Of a stretch of DNA of 64,000 bases, positions 8,567-18,288 are shown in pieces. The position numbers and the translations under genes were made by a program. The stretch's first letter is position 1, and the number at the start of each line of letters is the position of its first letter. Below the pieces are notes generated by a model that saw nothing but the letters and a program-made list of their open reading frames with translations, did no database searches and was not told the DNA's origin. Origin of the DNA: an uncultured Pseudohongiella sp. (lineage in GTDB: Bacteria > Pseudomonadota > Gammaproteobacteria > Pseudomonadales > Pseudohongiellaceae); NCBI GenBank assembly GCA_902537815.1, contig CACBCS010000003.1, forward strand, positions 1 to 64,000, read 5' to 3'.

Positions 8567-10741
8567 ATGAGTTCAAAACCATCCAACGGCGACTCAAGCA
8601 GTTCTCAGCTCACAGAGCCAAACGCTGCTGAACACACCACCGCGAAACAGCCTCTGCCTGGAACCGACGTGCCGCAACCTCTAACTAATACAGCAAACCC
8701 TGATGCTCCCCTTACAGCACAAGCGCCCCTTCGGGCAGCGCCTGCTAAAGACCCTGTACCCGCTCCTGATCAGAATTCTGAAAATCTCGCGAAAAAATCA
8801 GTAGGCAACTACGTTCAGGAATCAGCCGCAACTGCGCCGCTCAGTGTAAGCGGGCGAAATGAATCTACCTCAGAACAAACAATCAACAGCACAGATGATT
8901 CAGACACTCTGAATTTCCCGGAAGAATTGAACACGCTGAAGCATGAGCTGAGCGCGATCAATATCGATCAGACCACCCGCCTGGTCACGGTAGAGAACAG
9001 GCTTAACCGGCTGCGTAAATTACTACCGCCAGACAGCCTTCAACTCACTGAAACGCTGGCTGCACTCACAGCATCACTCCAGACCATGCTGGCTCAGAAC
9101 GCCGGTTATCAGCTTGAAATAGAAAGCGCCACAAAAAATCTTGTCTCTAAACTGGATGCGCTTATCAGCGCCGAGACAATCGATTCACAAATATCTATTG
9201 TGCTGGAAGACTGGCGCAGCATTCAGTGCAATCTGAATAACAGCAGCGGTGAGGTGCGGGCCCGCATCAAGGAAATGGCCAACCCGTTCAAGGAGAAAAT
9301 TCAGGCATTAAGAGACCAGGCACTTGCTCTGGCAGCAGAGAAGAAGAAATCATTGATACAGCAAATGGAAACGCTTAATCAGGCTGACCTCACAATACGC
9401 GGCAGAGCCCAGACCATCAATAAGCTCCACCAGCAGTGGAAGGGCCTTGGCCGCTCAAGTCTCAACGAAGAGCTTTGGCAGCAGTTCAAAACTGCCTCTG
9501 ATCAAGCCTATGAGCCATGCAAGGCGCATTTTAAGGCGCGTAAGCAGGAAATGGCGACAAACCTTCAAACCAGAAAGGCGCTATGCGAATCGCTTGAAAA
9601 AAGCATCGCCACCTTTACCGAATCATCGCCGGACATTGCTGCGCTAAACAAGTTGTTGCGCGAAGCCGATGCTGAATGGAAAAGGTCGGCACCGGTCGAG
9701 CAGTCGAAGATCAAATCACTTCAAAAGCGCTACTATGGGCTGTTAGAAGCACTCCGCAAATTTCGTAAAAAGCTGACTCGCGATAGCGTTGCTACAAAGA
9801 CTTCCTTGATATCACAGGCACAAGAACTGGTTGATTATGAGGACAAGCGCGAGGCAATGGAGCGAGCCAAAGCACTGCAGCAAGAATGGAAAACCGCGGG
9901 GCCAAGCTCCTATAAAGAAGACAAGCAGCTCTGGGAACAGTTCAGAGAAGCCTGCGATAAAATTTTTGCCAAACCCGATTCCTCAAAACCCAGAAAACGA
10001 GCTGCAACAAACGTCGCTGATCAGGAAATTCAGAAAACACTGGATGCCTTGCAAACATTCAACGCGCTCAGCGACGAGGAATTACGAGCAGCCAGGGGGG
10101 ATTTCAATGCCACCGTCAGGGCGTTTACCGGCGCGCTGGATAACCGGACGAAAAAGCAGCGAAGCCGGTTGATAGATCAATTCAATCACCTTAAGCGCAA
10201 TCTGGATTCCCGGTTCAGAGCCCTTCCTGACAAAAAAAGCCAGATCTTAATAGAGCGGATTCGTGCACATACGCAATTACTGGATAAGGTTGAAGGACAA
10301 CTGCTAACCGGCGCTGAAGACTTTTCTGAGGCGAAAGCGAGATTTGAGGCTGAGGCCTGGCAACAGCTGGACCCGACAGACGACCCTGAATTAGACTCCT
10401 TGCTGCAAGGCCGGGCGTCCGACGTGTTGAGCACGAATGACCCACTCGAATATCAGAAGTGTGCGACGGCGGCTGAATCTCGCCTGCGGGAATTGTGCAT
10501 TCTACTGGAAATTCGGGCCGGCACAGACACCCCGGAATCAGATCGGGCCCAGCGCATGACACTGCAGCTGGTACAACTGCAGTCAGAGTTCGGACAGAAT
10601 AAGACCAGCCAAAGCGAAAACGTTCAGTTCGCACACCGCAGTCGTTTGCTGAGTCTGTGTATGGGGCCGATTGAACCTCAAGCCCTTTCTTTACTGCAGG
10701 AGCGCCTGAATGAGAGCGTTCTTCGCCTGCTTCGCCGCTAG
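8567..10741 (+). CDS. DUF349 domain coiled-coil protein
   Basis: A cytoplasmic 724-aa protein. The first ~120 residues are low-complexity (Ser, Thr, Pro, Ala, Gln). The remainder is mainly charged helix, with three or more DUF349-type repeats that carry a W-K-x-x-G/A signature: HQQWKGLGR near residue 290, EADAEWKRSAP near 365 and LQQEWKTAGP near 440, each followed by a LWQQF/LWEQFR-type helix. DUF349 proteins have no settled biochemical function. It is divergent from dinG. It has no signal peptide or membrane segment. The gene nearly touches the convergent acyltransferase gene (24 bp apart). Family call is good; function unknown. Confidence 0.85.
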   Translation: MSSKPSNGDSSSSQLTEPNAAEHTTAKQPLPGTDVPQPLTNTANPDAPLTAQAPLRAAPAKDPVPAPDQNSENLAKKSVGNYVQESAATAPLSVSGRNESTSEQTINSTDDSDTLNFPEELNTLKHELSAINIDQTTRLVTVENRLNRLRKLLPPDSLQLTETLAALTASLQTMLAQNAGYQLEIESATKNLVSKLDALISAETIDSQISIVLEDWRSIQCNLNNSSGEVRARIKEMANPFKEKIQALRDQALALAAEKKKSLIQQMETLNQADLTIRGRAQTINKLHQQWKGLGRSSLNEELWQQFKTASDQAYEPCKAHFKARKQEMATNLQTRKALCESLEKSIATFTESSPDIAALNKLLREADAEWKRSAPVEQSKIKSLQKRYYGLLEALRKFRKKLTRDSVATKTSLISQAQELVDYEDKREAMERAKALQQEWKTAGPSSYKEDKQLWEQFREACDKIFAKPDSSKPRKRAATNVADQEIQKTLDALQTFNALSDEELRAARGDFNATVRAFTGALDNRTKKQRSRLIDQFNHLKRNLDSRFRALPDKKSQILIERIRAHTQLLDKVEGQLLTGAEDFSEAKARFEAEAWQQLDPTDDPELDSLLQGRASDVLSTNDPLEYQKCATAAESRLRELCILLEIRAGTDTPESDRAQRMTLQLVQLQSEFGQNKTSQSENVQFAHRSRLLSLCMGPIEPQALSLLQERLNESVLRLLRR

Positions 10742-10765
10742 CATACTCCTCGGCCAAGCCAACCT

Positions 10766-11911
10766 TTATTCGATAACCCCGAGTTTATTGAGAACCGGAT
10801 TGGCGTAGCTGAACAGCCAGTGTTTCCGAAGTCCAACATCGACGGACTCGAGTCGCTTTTCGAACTTCAACCTGGCTGATGCGGAAATATTCTCTTCTTC
10901 AAGCAGGTTGCGAATTCGATGCAGCGGCAAAAGCCCGTCTTTCTTCAGGTGCTCGAGTGCCAGATAATTTATCTCGCTCAGCTGATAATTTTCAATAATT
11001 TGTTCATCAACTGCTGCAGCAATTTCAATAGGGTCATCGGTGCGCAGATTCAGTTCCTCTCCGAACGCCACATTAACATTACCTTTGAATCCAATCATAC
11101 CGGTCACGATACTGGTGATATCAGACTCATCGGTCTTGATAAAACTGCCGTTCTTTTCAATTTCGTATAGTTCCTGTGCTTTCAGCACATCGCAGGCATC
11201 ATACTCATAAGAGATAGTTACCGGAACAATATGCAGGGCGTTTAAGCTTCCTGACAATTTAAGCTCACGCTTTGACATGCCGAGCATCTTTAACAAAGCG
11301 GGGTCAGTTCGGTCTATTCCATCTTTCGCCCTGCCTTCCCGTTGTGCTATCCACACATTTTCACCGTTATCGATACAGTGATGGATATATTCAGACAGTG
11401 TTTTCAGAGACTCCAGTAACTCTCTCCCTTTTGCAGAACGCGCAACAATAAAGCTTTTATTCAGGCGCATCAGATCAGTAACAAAGGGCTTTTTCAACAG
11501 ATTGTCTCCGATGGCGATCTGAAGGGTGTCGAAGCCGCCGTGGTAAAGCATATAGTTAACAAACGCCGGATCCATCGTGATGTCACGGTGATTGCAAATA
11601 AAGAGGTAGCTGCGACCCTTTTTTAGTCTTTCCATACCGGAGTGCGTCAAATTTGTCGTGGTATCAAGAATCATTTTATCCATGTAGGTTGCAATTACAT
11701 CCTGCATGGACTTCACATCCGTAACCCCTCTTACCTGACGCTTCAGCTTATGGCTGGCAGCCATCTTGATAAGCCCCGGAAACAGGTGTGTCAGTTTTGG
11801 AAAGTAAAAGCTCGCAACACTCTCTAGGAACTCCGGGTCCAAAATCAGCTGGTCGAGCACAGAGCGGATTTCACTGTCCTGATAGGGTCGGATGTTTTTG
11901 AACTTATCCAA
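10766..11911 (-). CDS. Glycerolipid acyltransferase (PlsC/PlsB-like superfamily)
   Basis: Likely acylates glycerol-3-phosphate or lysophosphatidate in membrane lipid synthesis. The LPLAT signature is visible as FICNHRDITMDPAF around residues 104-117 (catalytic His with Asp six residues on, the NHRD subtype). WIAQREGRAKDG near residues 195-206 is the substrate-binding block. 381 aa is longer than plain PlsC (about 240 aa); the ~100 N-terminal and ~120 C-terminal residues fit a distinct bacterial acyltransferase subgroup. Translation appears to begin at a TTG codon six bases after an AGGAA ribosome site. The convergent partner is the DUF349 gene. Exact acyl acceptor not determinable. Confidence 0.8.
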   Translation of the reverse strand: MDKFKNIRPYQDSEIRSVLDQLILDPEFLESVASFYFPKLTHLFPGLIKMAASHKLKRQVRGVTDVKSMQDVIATYMDKMILDTTTNLTHSGMERLKKGRSYLFICNHRDITMDPAFVNYMLYHGGFDTLQIAIGDNLLKKPFVTDLMRLNKSFIVARSAKGRELLESLKTLSEYIHHCIDNGENVWIAQREGRAKDGIDRTDPALLKMLGMSKRELKLSGSLNALHIVPVTISYEYDACDVLKAQELYEIEKNGSFIKTDESDITSIVTGMIGFKGNVNVAFGEELNLRTDDPIEIAAAVDEQIIENYQLSEINYLALEHLKKDGLLPLHRIRNLLEEENISASARLKFEKRLESVDVGLRKHWLFSYANPVLNKLGVIE

Positions 11912-12241
11912 TATTTTTCCTGTTTTACAATAGCTTATAGAATGCTTTTCATCTGTCTTTTAATGACAAAAAGAACACGCATTGTAGCGTTTTAAAAAGT
12001 GGATGGGTACGGCTGACGCGCATTTAAACCCCGATTTCAGTGTTTCAAACCGAGAATGGATAGCAAACACGCCGTCGAGTGACACCGTCATCAACCGGCT
12101 CCCTACTCAAAGTTTAAACAAATGGCTTTAAAGAGCGTTCGCTTGAGCAGCCTGGAAGATACACGAAATCCTCACTTGAATCGCATCGAGCCATGGACAC
12201 AAGCGATCGAGACAGGACTGGCCGGCACACCCGGAATGCAG
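11912..12241. other. Intergenic region, mostly featureless
   Basis: About 330 bases between the acyltransferase start and the decayed phosphatase on the same strand. The left 90 bases are AT-rich and presumably carry the acyltransferase promoter (minus-strand TATAAG/TATTGT-like hexamers at about 11920-11945). The remainder shows no open frame with a start and ribosome site and no clear hairpin. It may be further decayed sequence belonging to the phosphatase relic. Confidence 0.4.
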
Positions 12242-12898
12242 CTAACCCAGCATCTCTGACAGAGGCGGCGCCATCTCTGGGTTCAACGCTTGGGGATCTA
12301 ACCCTAATAGCTCTATTAGGGTTGACGCTACCTTACTCGAAAAAGCACATTGCTCTTCTGTCACTATCAGCTCCTTGCCAGCAACACCGGGGCCGATTGC
12401 CGCAATCCAGGTGTCCTCCGAGCCAATAATCCCCTCCGTGAAATGCGAAAGTGAGAACATATATCCGTCAAGCGATCGCTTAATCGCATGGTGAAGCCAG
12501 GTCTCTTTGGTCTCTTCACCGCGACCATGGTCAACCGTAATGACAAGCGCGGTATTGTCTCTATACTCCGGTATCAATTGCAGCGTATGCCAGACTTCCT
12601 CAATAAAGCGATCGGTACGATTGGCCGCGAACAGATACTCGCCATATTTACCATCATGCGCAAAGTCATCTGGTTCACCGTAGCCGATAAACAGCAGTTT
12701 TGGCTGTTCACGGCGCAGGTAGAACAAGGCGTAGCGATGAGTGAAGGTATCATTTCGAACTGTCGGCCAGGGCGGCGGAATATCCTTGTGCAATCGGTTC
12801 AGCGTATTTTCTTCCGTCCCTTCAGGCGCATTGAGAGGCTAAAAGGCATTGACATAAAAGCCGCTGCGCTCTCGTTTCCAGAACTGTGCCTGGTTTTT
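12242..12898 (-). pseudogene. Remnant of an alkaline phosphatase / type I phosphodiesterase family gene
   Basis: The frame from a TTG at 12793 to 12242 encodes the C-terminal half of an alkaline-phosphatase-superfamily metalloenzyme. Visible metal-ligand motifs are EPDDFAHDG (Asp and His), TVDHGRG (Asp-His) and ETWLHH (His). The same frame continues upstream past an in-frame TAG (12841-12839) into plausible homologous residues (FWKRERSGFYVNAF) and runs into the 3' end of sbcB, where the N-terminal half is missing. The family needs N-terminal Asp and Thr/Ser nucleophile residues, which are absent. This supports a 5'-truncated, nonsense-interrupted relic rather than a small enzyme. No transposon scar is visible. 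Confidence 0.65.
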
Positions 12899-14325
12899 CA
12901 GCCTGACTGCTGCTCAGACAACATCGACACATAGTGTTCCAACTGAGCGAGCGACTCAAGCTGCGAAGGGTCAGCCAGTGTTTTGGCTTTCTCCAGATCT
13001 TCTGCATGATTGACACGTGTTTCGGCACTGTCAATTCTCTGCAGACAAAACAGACGCCAACGCTCGGACTCCTCCTCTGTTAGGGTCCCGGGGAAATTTC
13101 GGGCCCGGTACCGGAAGAACATTTCCTGCAGACGACCGTCTTTAAAAGGCAGATCAAGACGAGGCAGTTCTGTTGCGTCTGTATTCCTGACCACCCTCAT
13201 CAATTCTTTGTCACCGTCATTGAAAAAGCCACCGCTGTAAATCATGAAATCAGGGTCATCAGGTTTAGGCAGGTCTTCTCGTCGCAGGGCATTTGATACT
13301 TTTTGAGCAAGATGCGGCGTTTTCATCATCTTATCCCAATGGGCCCTGATGCGCTCTTCATTGATACCGTATTGCAGCGCAAGTTCTGAGGAAAGGACTG
13401 TAGGCGCTGTCAGAATTGGGCACTTGTTGGTGTGGATTGTCTTGAGTGGGATGCGACAAACTCCCTCCGGCAGCAGCTCTTTGGAGGTGAAAAGTCGCGC
13501 CCTGATTTCCTCGTCAGAAAGCCCAATCCAGGCGTCAGGATCAAGTCGCAAATCGTATACAATAACGCCGTTACTGTCGGTAGGATGTGGGCATACCGGC
13601 GCAACCACGGCCAGACATCCCTGCGCTGCCGGATACATTCCAGACACGTGCAGGAGCGGTTTACGGGACTTGAGGTCAAGTTGCCGGCGAACAGCTTGCT
13701 TGGTACGTGATCGATACACATAATCATACAGCCTCGGCTGCGCCTGCTTGATCAGCCGGGCCATTCCAATCGTGGCCAACACATCGGACAAGGCATCGTG
13801 GGCATCTGCGTGCTCTATGCCATTTGCAGCGGTCAGCGCTTCAAGTCGAAAGCTGTTCGTCCCATCCTCCCTTTTCGGCCAGACGATTCCCTCGGGGCGC
13901 GTGACCGCAGCAAGGCGCGCCATGTCCAGAATATCCCATCGCGTATTGCCGTTCTTCCATTCACGCGCATAGGGATCGTAGAAATTCCTGTAAAGCAGCT
14001 GACGCGTCAGTTCATCGTCGAAGCGTATGCTGTTATAGCCCGCAACACAGGTACCCCCTTGAGAGAACTCTGCGTGTATCAAACGGATAAATTCTGCTTC
14101 ACACACACCTTCAGACAGCGCTTTCTGGGGCGTGATGCCGGTGATCAGACAGGCCATGGGATTAGGCAGAAAGTCCGGAGAAGGCTGGCAGTAAAGCACC
14201 AGCGGATCACCGATAATATTCAGGTTTTCATCAGTACGGATGCCGGCAAACTGACTCGCGCGGTCTCGACGGGGGTTGCTGCCAAAGGTCTCAAAGTCGT
14301 ACCAATAGATGCTCGCTGAGGTCAC
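12898..14325 (-). CDS. sbcB: Exodeoxyribonuclease I
   Basis: Degrades single-stranded DNA 3'-5' in recombination and mismatch repair. Seen: the DEDDh exonuclease motif I YDFETFG (residues 9-15), motif II with NSIRFDDELTR, and motif III HDALSDVLATIGMA around 180. These are followed by the ExoI SH3-like and C-terminal helical domains (YRARNFPGTLTEEE). 475 aa is the normal length. Its stop codon overlaps the decayed phosphatase frame. Divergent from pyrB, with a 188-bp shared upstream region. Confidence 0.95.
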   Translation of the reverse strand: MTSASIYWYDFETFGSNPRRDRASQFAGIRTDENLNIIGDPLVLYCQPSPDFLPNPMACLITGITPQKALSEGVCEAEFIRLIHAEFSQGGTCVAGYNSIRFDDELTRQLLYRNFYDPYAREWKNGNTRWDILDMARLAAVTRPEGIVWPKREDGTNSFRLEALTAANGIEHADAHDALSDVLATIGMARLIKQAQPRLYDYVYRSRTKQAVRRQLDLKSRKPLLHVSGMYPAAQGCLAVVAPVCPHPTDSNGVIVYDLRLDPDAWIGLSDEEIRARLFTSKELLPEGVCRIPLKTIHTNKCPILTAPTVLSSELALQYGINEERIRAHWDKMMKTPHLAQKVSNALRREDLPKPDDPDFMIYSGGFFNDGDKELMRVVRNTDATELPRLDLPFKDGRLQEMFFRYRARNFPGTLTEEESERWRLFCLQRIDSAETRVNHAEDLEKAKTLADPSQLESLAQLEHYVSMLSEQQSG

Positions 14326-14513
14326 TGCTTACTGCTCCGATCCATTTAGATAACAGCATAGCACGACCATAGCTGAAAGATTCTCGCCGGCCCGGCTTCC
14401 GCATTTCCACATATTTTCTGGCTGCCCGACCCTGTCGTTCCCAGTCTGTAAATGGTGTAGACTGCGCGAATAGGCTCGCAATTAAATGAAAAAGACCCTA
14501 GAACGGTGGACCA

Positions 14514-15533
14514 ATGGATTTTCGCGGCGCGCACATCCTCACTGTTAACCAGTTCCAGAGAGACGATGTCGAATTGGTTTTCCAGGTGGCCGACACTATG
14601 GAGCCCTACGCGCACCGGCTCCGGGTAACCAAAGCACTTGACGGCGCAATCCTCGGCAACATATTTTTCGAACCCAGCACCCGAACCCGCGTGAGCTTCG
14701 GTTGCGCCTTCAACCTTCTTGGGGGCCAAGTGCGGGAAACCACCGGCATGGAATCGTCCTCAATCACCAAAGGTGAATCACTTTACGATACCGCCAGGGT
14801 CATCTCGGGCTACAGCGACGTGATTGTGATGCGTCACCCGGCGCCCGGCTCCGTCGCAGAATTTGCCAGAGCGTCCAGAGTCCCGGTCATCAATGGCGGC
14901 GATGGCGCCAATGAGCACCCGTCACAAGCTCTGCTGGATCTGTATACCATCAAGAAAGAGCTTCAGGCGAACGGCCTTACTATTGATGGCATGCGCATTG
15001 CCATGGTTGGAGATCTTAAACACGGTCGTACAGTCCACTCTCTCTCCCAGCTCCTGAAGATGTACCAGAAGATTCATCTGAGATTGATATCGCCGCAGGA
15101 ATTGAGGATGCCAGCCAATATCGTCAGCGATCTGAAGGCAGCAGGCCACGAAGTCACTGAAACTGACGATATGGAAGCTGGACTTCAAGAAAACGATACC
15201 GTTTATCTGACCCGCATTCAGGAAGAGCGCTTCGATTCAAAGCTTAAGGCCGACATCTACCGAGGCCGTTTCCGGCTAAATCAGGCCATCTATACGAGAC
15301 ACTGCCAGCCCAACACAGTCATCATGCATCCTCTGCCGCGTGATTCGCGAGCGGAAGCAAATGAGCTCGACGCGGACCTCGATCAACATCCGAATCTCGC
15401 GATTTTCCGCCAGGCAGATAATGGCGTGCTCATACGGATGGCGCTGTTCGCGCTGATACTGGACATAAGCGACAAAATTAAAGACTCTACAAAGGAACTC
15501 GGTTGGTATACCGGAGGACGCTTTGGCACATAG
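14514..15533 (+). CDS. pyrB: Aspartate carbamoyltransferase catalytic subunit
   Basis: Condenses carbamoyl phosphate with aspartate in the second step of de novo pyrimidine synthesis. Seen: the carbamoyl-phosphate loop FEPSTRTRVSF (residues 53-63), KGES (mobile-loop Lys), HPSQALLDLYT, DLKHGRTVHS and MHPLPR. 339 aa fits the longer gammaproteobacterial PyrB type. No regulatory pyrI or dihydroorotase gene is adjacent. A GGTGGA ribosome site precedes the ATG. The 3' end overlaps, or nearly touches, the amidase start, which suggests co-transcription. Confidence 0.96.
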   Translation: MDFRGAHILTVNQFQRDDVELVFQVADTMEPYAHRLRVTKALDGAILGNIFFEPSTRTRVSFGCAFNLLGGQVRETTGMESSSITKGESLYDTARVISGYSDVIVMRHPAPGSVAEFARASRVPVINGGDGANEHPSQALLDLYTIKKELQANGLTIDGMRIAMVGDLKHGRTVHSLSQLLKMYQKIHLRLISPQELRMPANIVSDLKAAGHEVTETDDMEAGLQENDTVYLTRIQEERFDSKLKADIYRGRFRLNQAIYTRHCQPNTVIMHPLPRDSRAEANELDADLDQHPNLAIFRQADNGVLIRMALFALILDISDKIKDSTKELGWYTGGRFGT

Positions 15534-16995
15534 GCCTTACAGAGACCAATCGATGCTAACACAGCAGGAATATCTGGCACTGGATGCCACCGCTATGTCC
15601 GGCGGGCTCAAAAATGGCGACTTTACGTCATCAGAGCTTATCGCCTCGGCGATTGAACAGGCTCGCAAAGTCAACCAGTCCGTCAATGCCCTGACGGGCG
15701 AATGCTATGAACAGGCTCAGCGCCACGCCGTCGAACAGGATCAGACGAAGGAGAGTCACAGCGCTGTCGCAGGCCTGCCCTTTCTCATCAAGGACCTTAG
15801 TCCTCTAGCCGGCCTCCTCCAGAGTAACGGAAGTCGTCTCTACCAGGGATTTGTCGCGGCACAGAACGCTGCCATTGTGCAGGAATATCTCGATGCCGGG
15901 CTGATCGTTCTGGGCAAAACCAATACACCAGAGTTCGGCCTTACACTGACCACAGAGCCCGTTGCAAACGGCGCAACCCGTAATCCGTGGAATCCGGATT
16001 ATTCGACGGGTGGCTCCAGCGGCGGCGCCGCTGCAGCAGTCGCCGCGGGCATTGTACCTGTAGCACACGCAACCGATGGCGGCGGGTCGATTCGTATTCC
16101 CGCTGCCTGCTGCGGCTTGTTTGGACTGAAACCGAGTCGCGGCTTGACTGCAATCGAAAATAAGCTTGGCGACTGCTGGAGCGGCATGAGTGTGGGTCAT
16201 GTTGTCAGTCGCAGTGTGCGCGACAGCGCCTTGTTCCTCGATGTGATAAGACTGCAAAAGGCCAAGCTATTTCCAATACCTGCCACGCCGGTGCAGTTTT
16301 CGATAGACATTGATACCCCCCCGGGCAGACTGAATATTGCACTGCAGACTCAGCATCCTTTTGGCGAACCAATCGATTCTGAGTGCCTCCGGGCCCTGGA
16401 GGACACCGCACAGCTTTGTGAATCGTTGGGCCATCATGTCGAATCGGTTGAGCATCCGGCTGACTACAAAGCAGTTACCGGAGCAATGAACACACTGGTT
16501 TGCATCCATATCTATCAAAATGTCAAAAAGCGGCTAGACGAGTTAGGCAATGATCTTGAGACAGCGGACCTTGAAACCTCAACTCGTCAAATGGCACAGA
16601 TGGGCGCGCGATTTTCGGCAACGGATTATTTACGGGCCAGAGACACACTCAATGCGACAGCAGCCGAGATGCAGACATTTCACGCACGTTATGACGTCCT
16701 GCTTTCTCCGGTTCTCACGAAAACAACCGCTAGACTGGGGTGGCTCAACATGAATGCCGGCGACCTGAAAGAGTACGGTAGCCGATATCGGAGCTACTCT
16801 GGCTTTACTGCTCTGTACAACGGCACCGGTCAACCAAGCGCCTCACTGCCAATGCACAGCGATGCGAACGGATTACCCGTAGGCGTGATGGCAACCGCTG
16901 CGTGGGGCGGCGATGCGCTGCTGTTGCAATTCGCCAGGCAACTGGAAGAGGCCCGGCCCTGGCCGCTGCTTGCCCCGATGGCAGTTTCAGGATGA
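15523..16995 (+). CDS. Amidase signature family hydrolase
   Basis: A Ser-cisSer-Lys amidase, probably cytoplasmic. Seen: the catalytic Lys in PFLIKDL (near residue 90), the [14 protein letters not shown] amidase signature with the cis-Ser near residue 167, the nucleophile Ser in [12 protein letters not shown] near 190, and FGLKPSRG. 490 aa is normal. The start is ambiguous. A TTG at 15523, overlapping pyrB, has GGAGG five bases upstream. The ATG at 15553 gives the more family-like N-terminus ([14 protein letters not shown]) but lacks a good ribosome site. Not GatA: there is no gatB or gatC neighbour. Substrate unknown. Confidence 0.88.
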   Translation: MAHRPYRDQSMLTQQEYLALDATAMSGGLKNGDFTSSELIASAIEQARKVNQSVNALTGECYEQAQRHAVEQDQTKESHSAVAGLPFLIKDLSPLAGLLQSNGSRLYQGFVAAQNAAIVQEYLDAGLIVLGKTNTPEFGLTLTTEPVANGATRNPWNPDYSTGGSSGGAAAAVAAGIVPVAHATDGGGSIRIPAACCGLFGLKPSRGLTAIENKLGDCWSGMSVGHVVSRSVRDSALFLDVIRLQKAKLFPIPATPVQFSIDIDTPPGRLNIALQTQHPFGEPIDSECLRALEDTAQLCESLGHHVESVEHPADYKAVTGAMNTLVCIHIYQNVKKRLDELGNDLETADLETSTRQMAQMGARFSATDYLRARDTLNATAAEMQTFHARYDVLLSPVLTKTTARLGWLNMNAGDLKEYGSRYRSYSGFTALYNGTGQPSASLPMHSDANGLPVGVMATAAWGGDALLLQFARQLEEARPWPLLAPMAVSG

Positions 16996-17088
16996 GCAAG
17001 AAGCAGAATTCCCATGACTCAGGGTCGCCGAAACAATTTCAACAAACGCATAAACCAGGCGCCGCACTGCGACGCAGCGGGGGAACAT

Positions 17089-18141
17089 ATGAAAAGCCTA
17101 ACCAGTCAAGCTGACGGCAAATCCTCTCTGTCAGTGATACATGCCGTCTGCAGTTTGCTGTGGTTACTGCCCGGCGCGCTGAGCGCTCAGGAGTTCCAGA
17201 CACCCATCACTGAATGGGGCGTTCCGGATCTGCAGGGCTTTTGGAAAAACAATACAGTCATGCCGTTCGAAAGACCACAGGAACTCGGTGACAAGCAAGC
17301 CTACACCGAACAGGAGGCACTGCAGCTGGAACGCGCTGCACAGCAGCGTGTCGAGCAGGACAATCAACCGCTTGACCCTGACCGGCCGGCGCCAGCGCTG
17401 GAAGCCCTGCCCCCGGTCGGTAACTACGACCTGTTCTGGACAGATCGCGGGATGTTTCTGCCAACCATCAACGGGGAATTCCGCACCTCAGCAATCATCG
17501 ACCCCCCAAATGGTCGGATCCCTGAACGGGTAGCCGGATTCACTGACCGAATGCAGGAATTGAGAGCCAGGCTTCCTGACCGAAACGACGGCCCGGAAGG
17601 ACGCAGTTTAGGAGAGCGCTGTGTACTTGCATTTGGAAACAGCTCCGGGCCGGTTATGTCGCCAGTTATGTACAACTCACACATGCAGATTGCGCAGTCG
17701 CCCGGCTATGTTTCCATTATGGTAGAGATGGTGCACGACACTCGAATCATACGAATTGCCGATTCTCGGAACGCAGTCGCGGCATCGCTCGATAAATGGA
17801 TGGGCGATTCAATTGGCCGCTGGGAAGGCGATACTCTGGTTGTTGAGACCAAGCACTATAATCCTGTGCAAACGTATCGAGGCGCGCCCACCGAAAATCT
17901 GACCGTGATAGAGACTTTCCGCCGCGAAGGGCCAAACAAGATCACCTATGGTTTTACGGTGGATGACCCGAGCGTCTATACCGCGCAATGGTCCGGAGAG
18001 TATCCGCTCTCAAGAATGGAAGAGCCCGTGTACGAATACGCCTGCCACGAAGGTAACTACGGTATCATCGGCATCCTGGCAGGAGCGCGCAGACTTGAAG
18101 TCATGCAGGAAATCGGCATCGAGCGGGCCATAGAGCAGTAA
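17089..18141 (+). CDS. Secreted protein with a PDLQGxW motif (uncharacterised family)
   Basis: Start chosen at the ATG at 17089, which has a GGGGGA ribosome site and gives a cleavable signal peptide ending LSAQ. The mature protein begins with the family hallmark WGVPDLQGFWKN. It continues with FTDRMQEL, GERCVLAFG, a central NSHMQIAQSPGYVSIM block, RWEGDTLVVETKHYN and a C-terminal YEYACHEGNY. Homologous blocks recur in the minus-strand gene at 42436-43260 (PDFNGIW, YEGDTLVIEVTD, Q-x-L/V-E-F/Y-x-C). Such proteins are widespread in Acidobacteria and marine Proteobacteria, but I know of no assigned activity. Periplasmic or exported location is inferred from the signal peptide. Confidence 0.75.
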   Translation: MKSLTSQADGKSSLSVIHAVCSLLWLLPGALSAQEFQTPITEWGVPDLQGFWKNNTVMPFERPQELGDKQAYTEQEALQLERAAQQRVEQDNQPLDPDRPAPALEALPPVGNYDLFWTDRGMFLPTINGEFRTSAIIDPPNGRIPERVAGFTDRMQELRARLPDRNDGPEGRSLGERCVLAFGNSSGPVMSPVMYNSHMQIAQSPGYVSIMVEMVHDTRIIRIADSRNAVAASLDKWMGDSIGRWEGDTLVVETKHYNPVQTYRGAPTENLTVIETFRREGPNKITYGFTVDDPSVYTAQWSGEYPLSRMEEPVYEYACHEGNYGIIGILAGARRLEVMQEIGIERAIEQ

Positions 18142-18153
18142 TCTCCGAATCAA

Positions 18154-18180
18154 TGGGGGGCGTATCTACTTACACCCCCT
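18154..18180 (+). terminator. Weak G/C hairpin after the PDLQG gene
   Basis: Arms GGGGG and CCCCC around an 8-16 base loop, 14 bases after the stop codon. It is not followed by a T tract, so it could terminate transcription only weakly or stabilise the 3' end. Confidence 0.25.
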
Positions 18181-18288
18181 CGCTCATTGGCCGGCGGCGT
18201 TGCCTAAGCGGAGCAGTCAGGCAAGACGGCGGTCCCTCCGTGGCGAGACCAAACCATCTGTGAACAGCTCACCCCCGGATTCACGACC

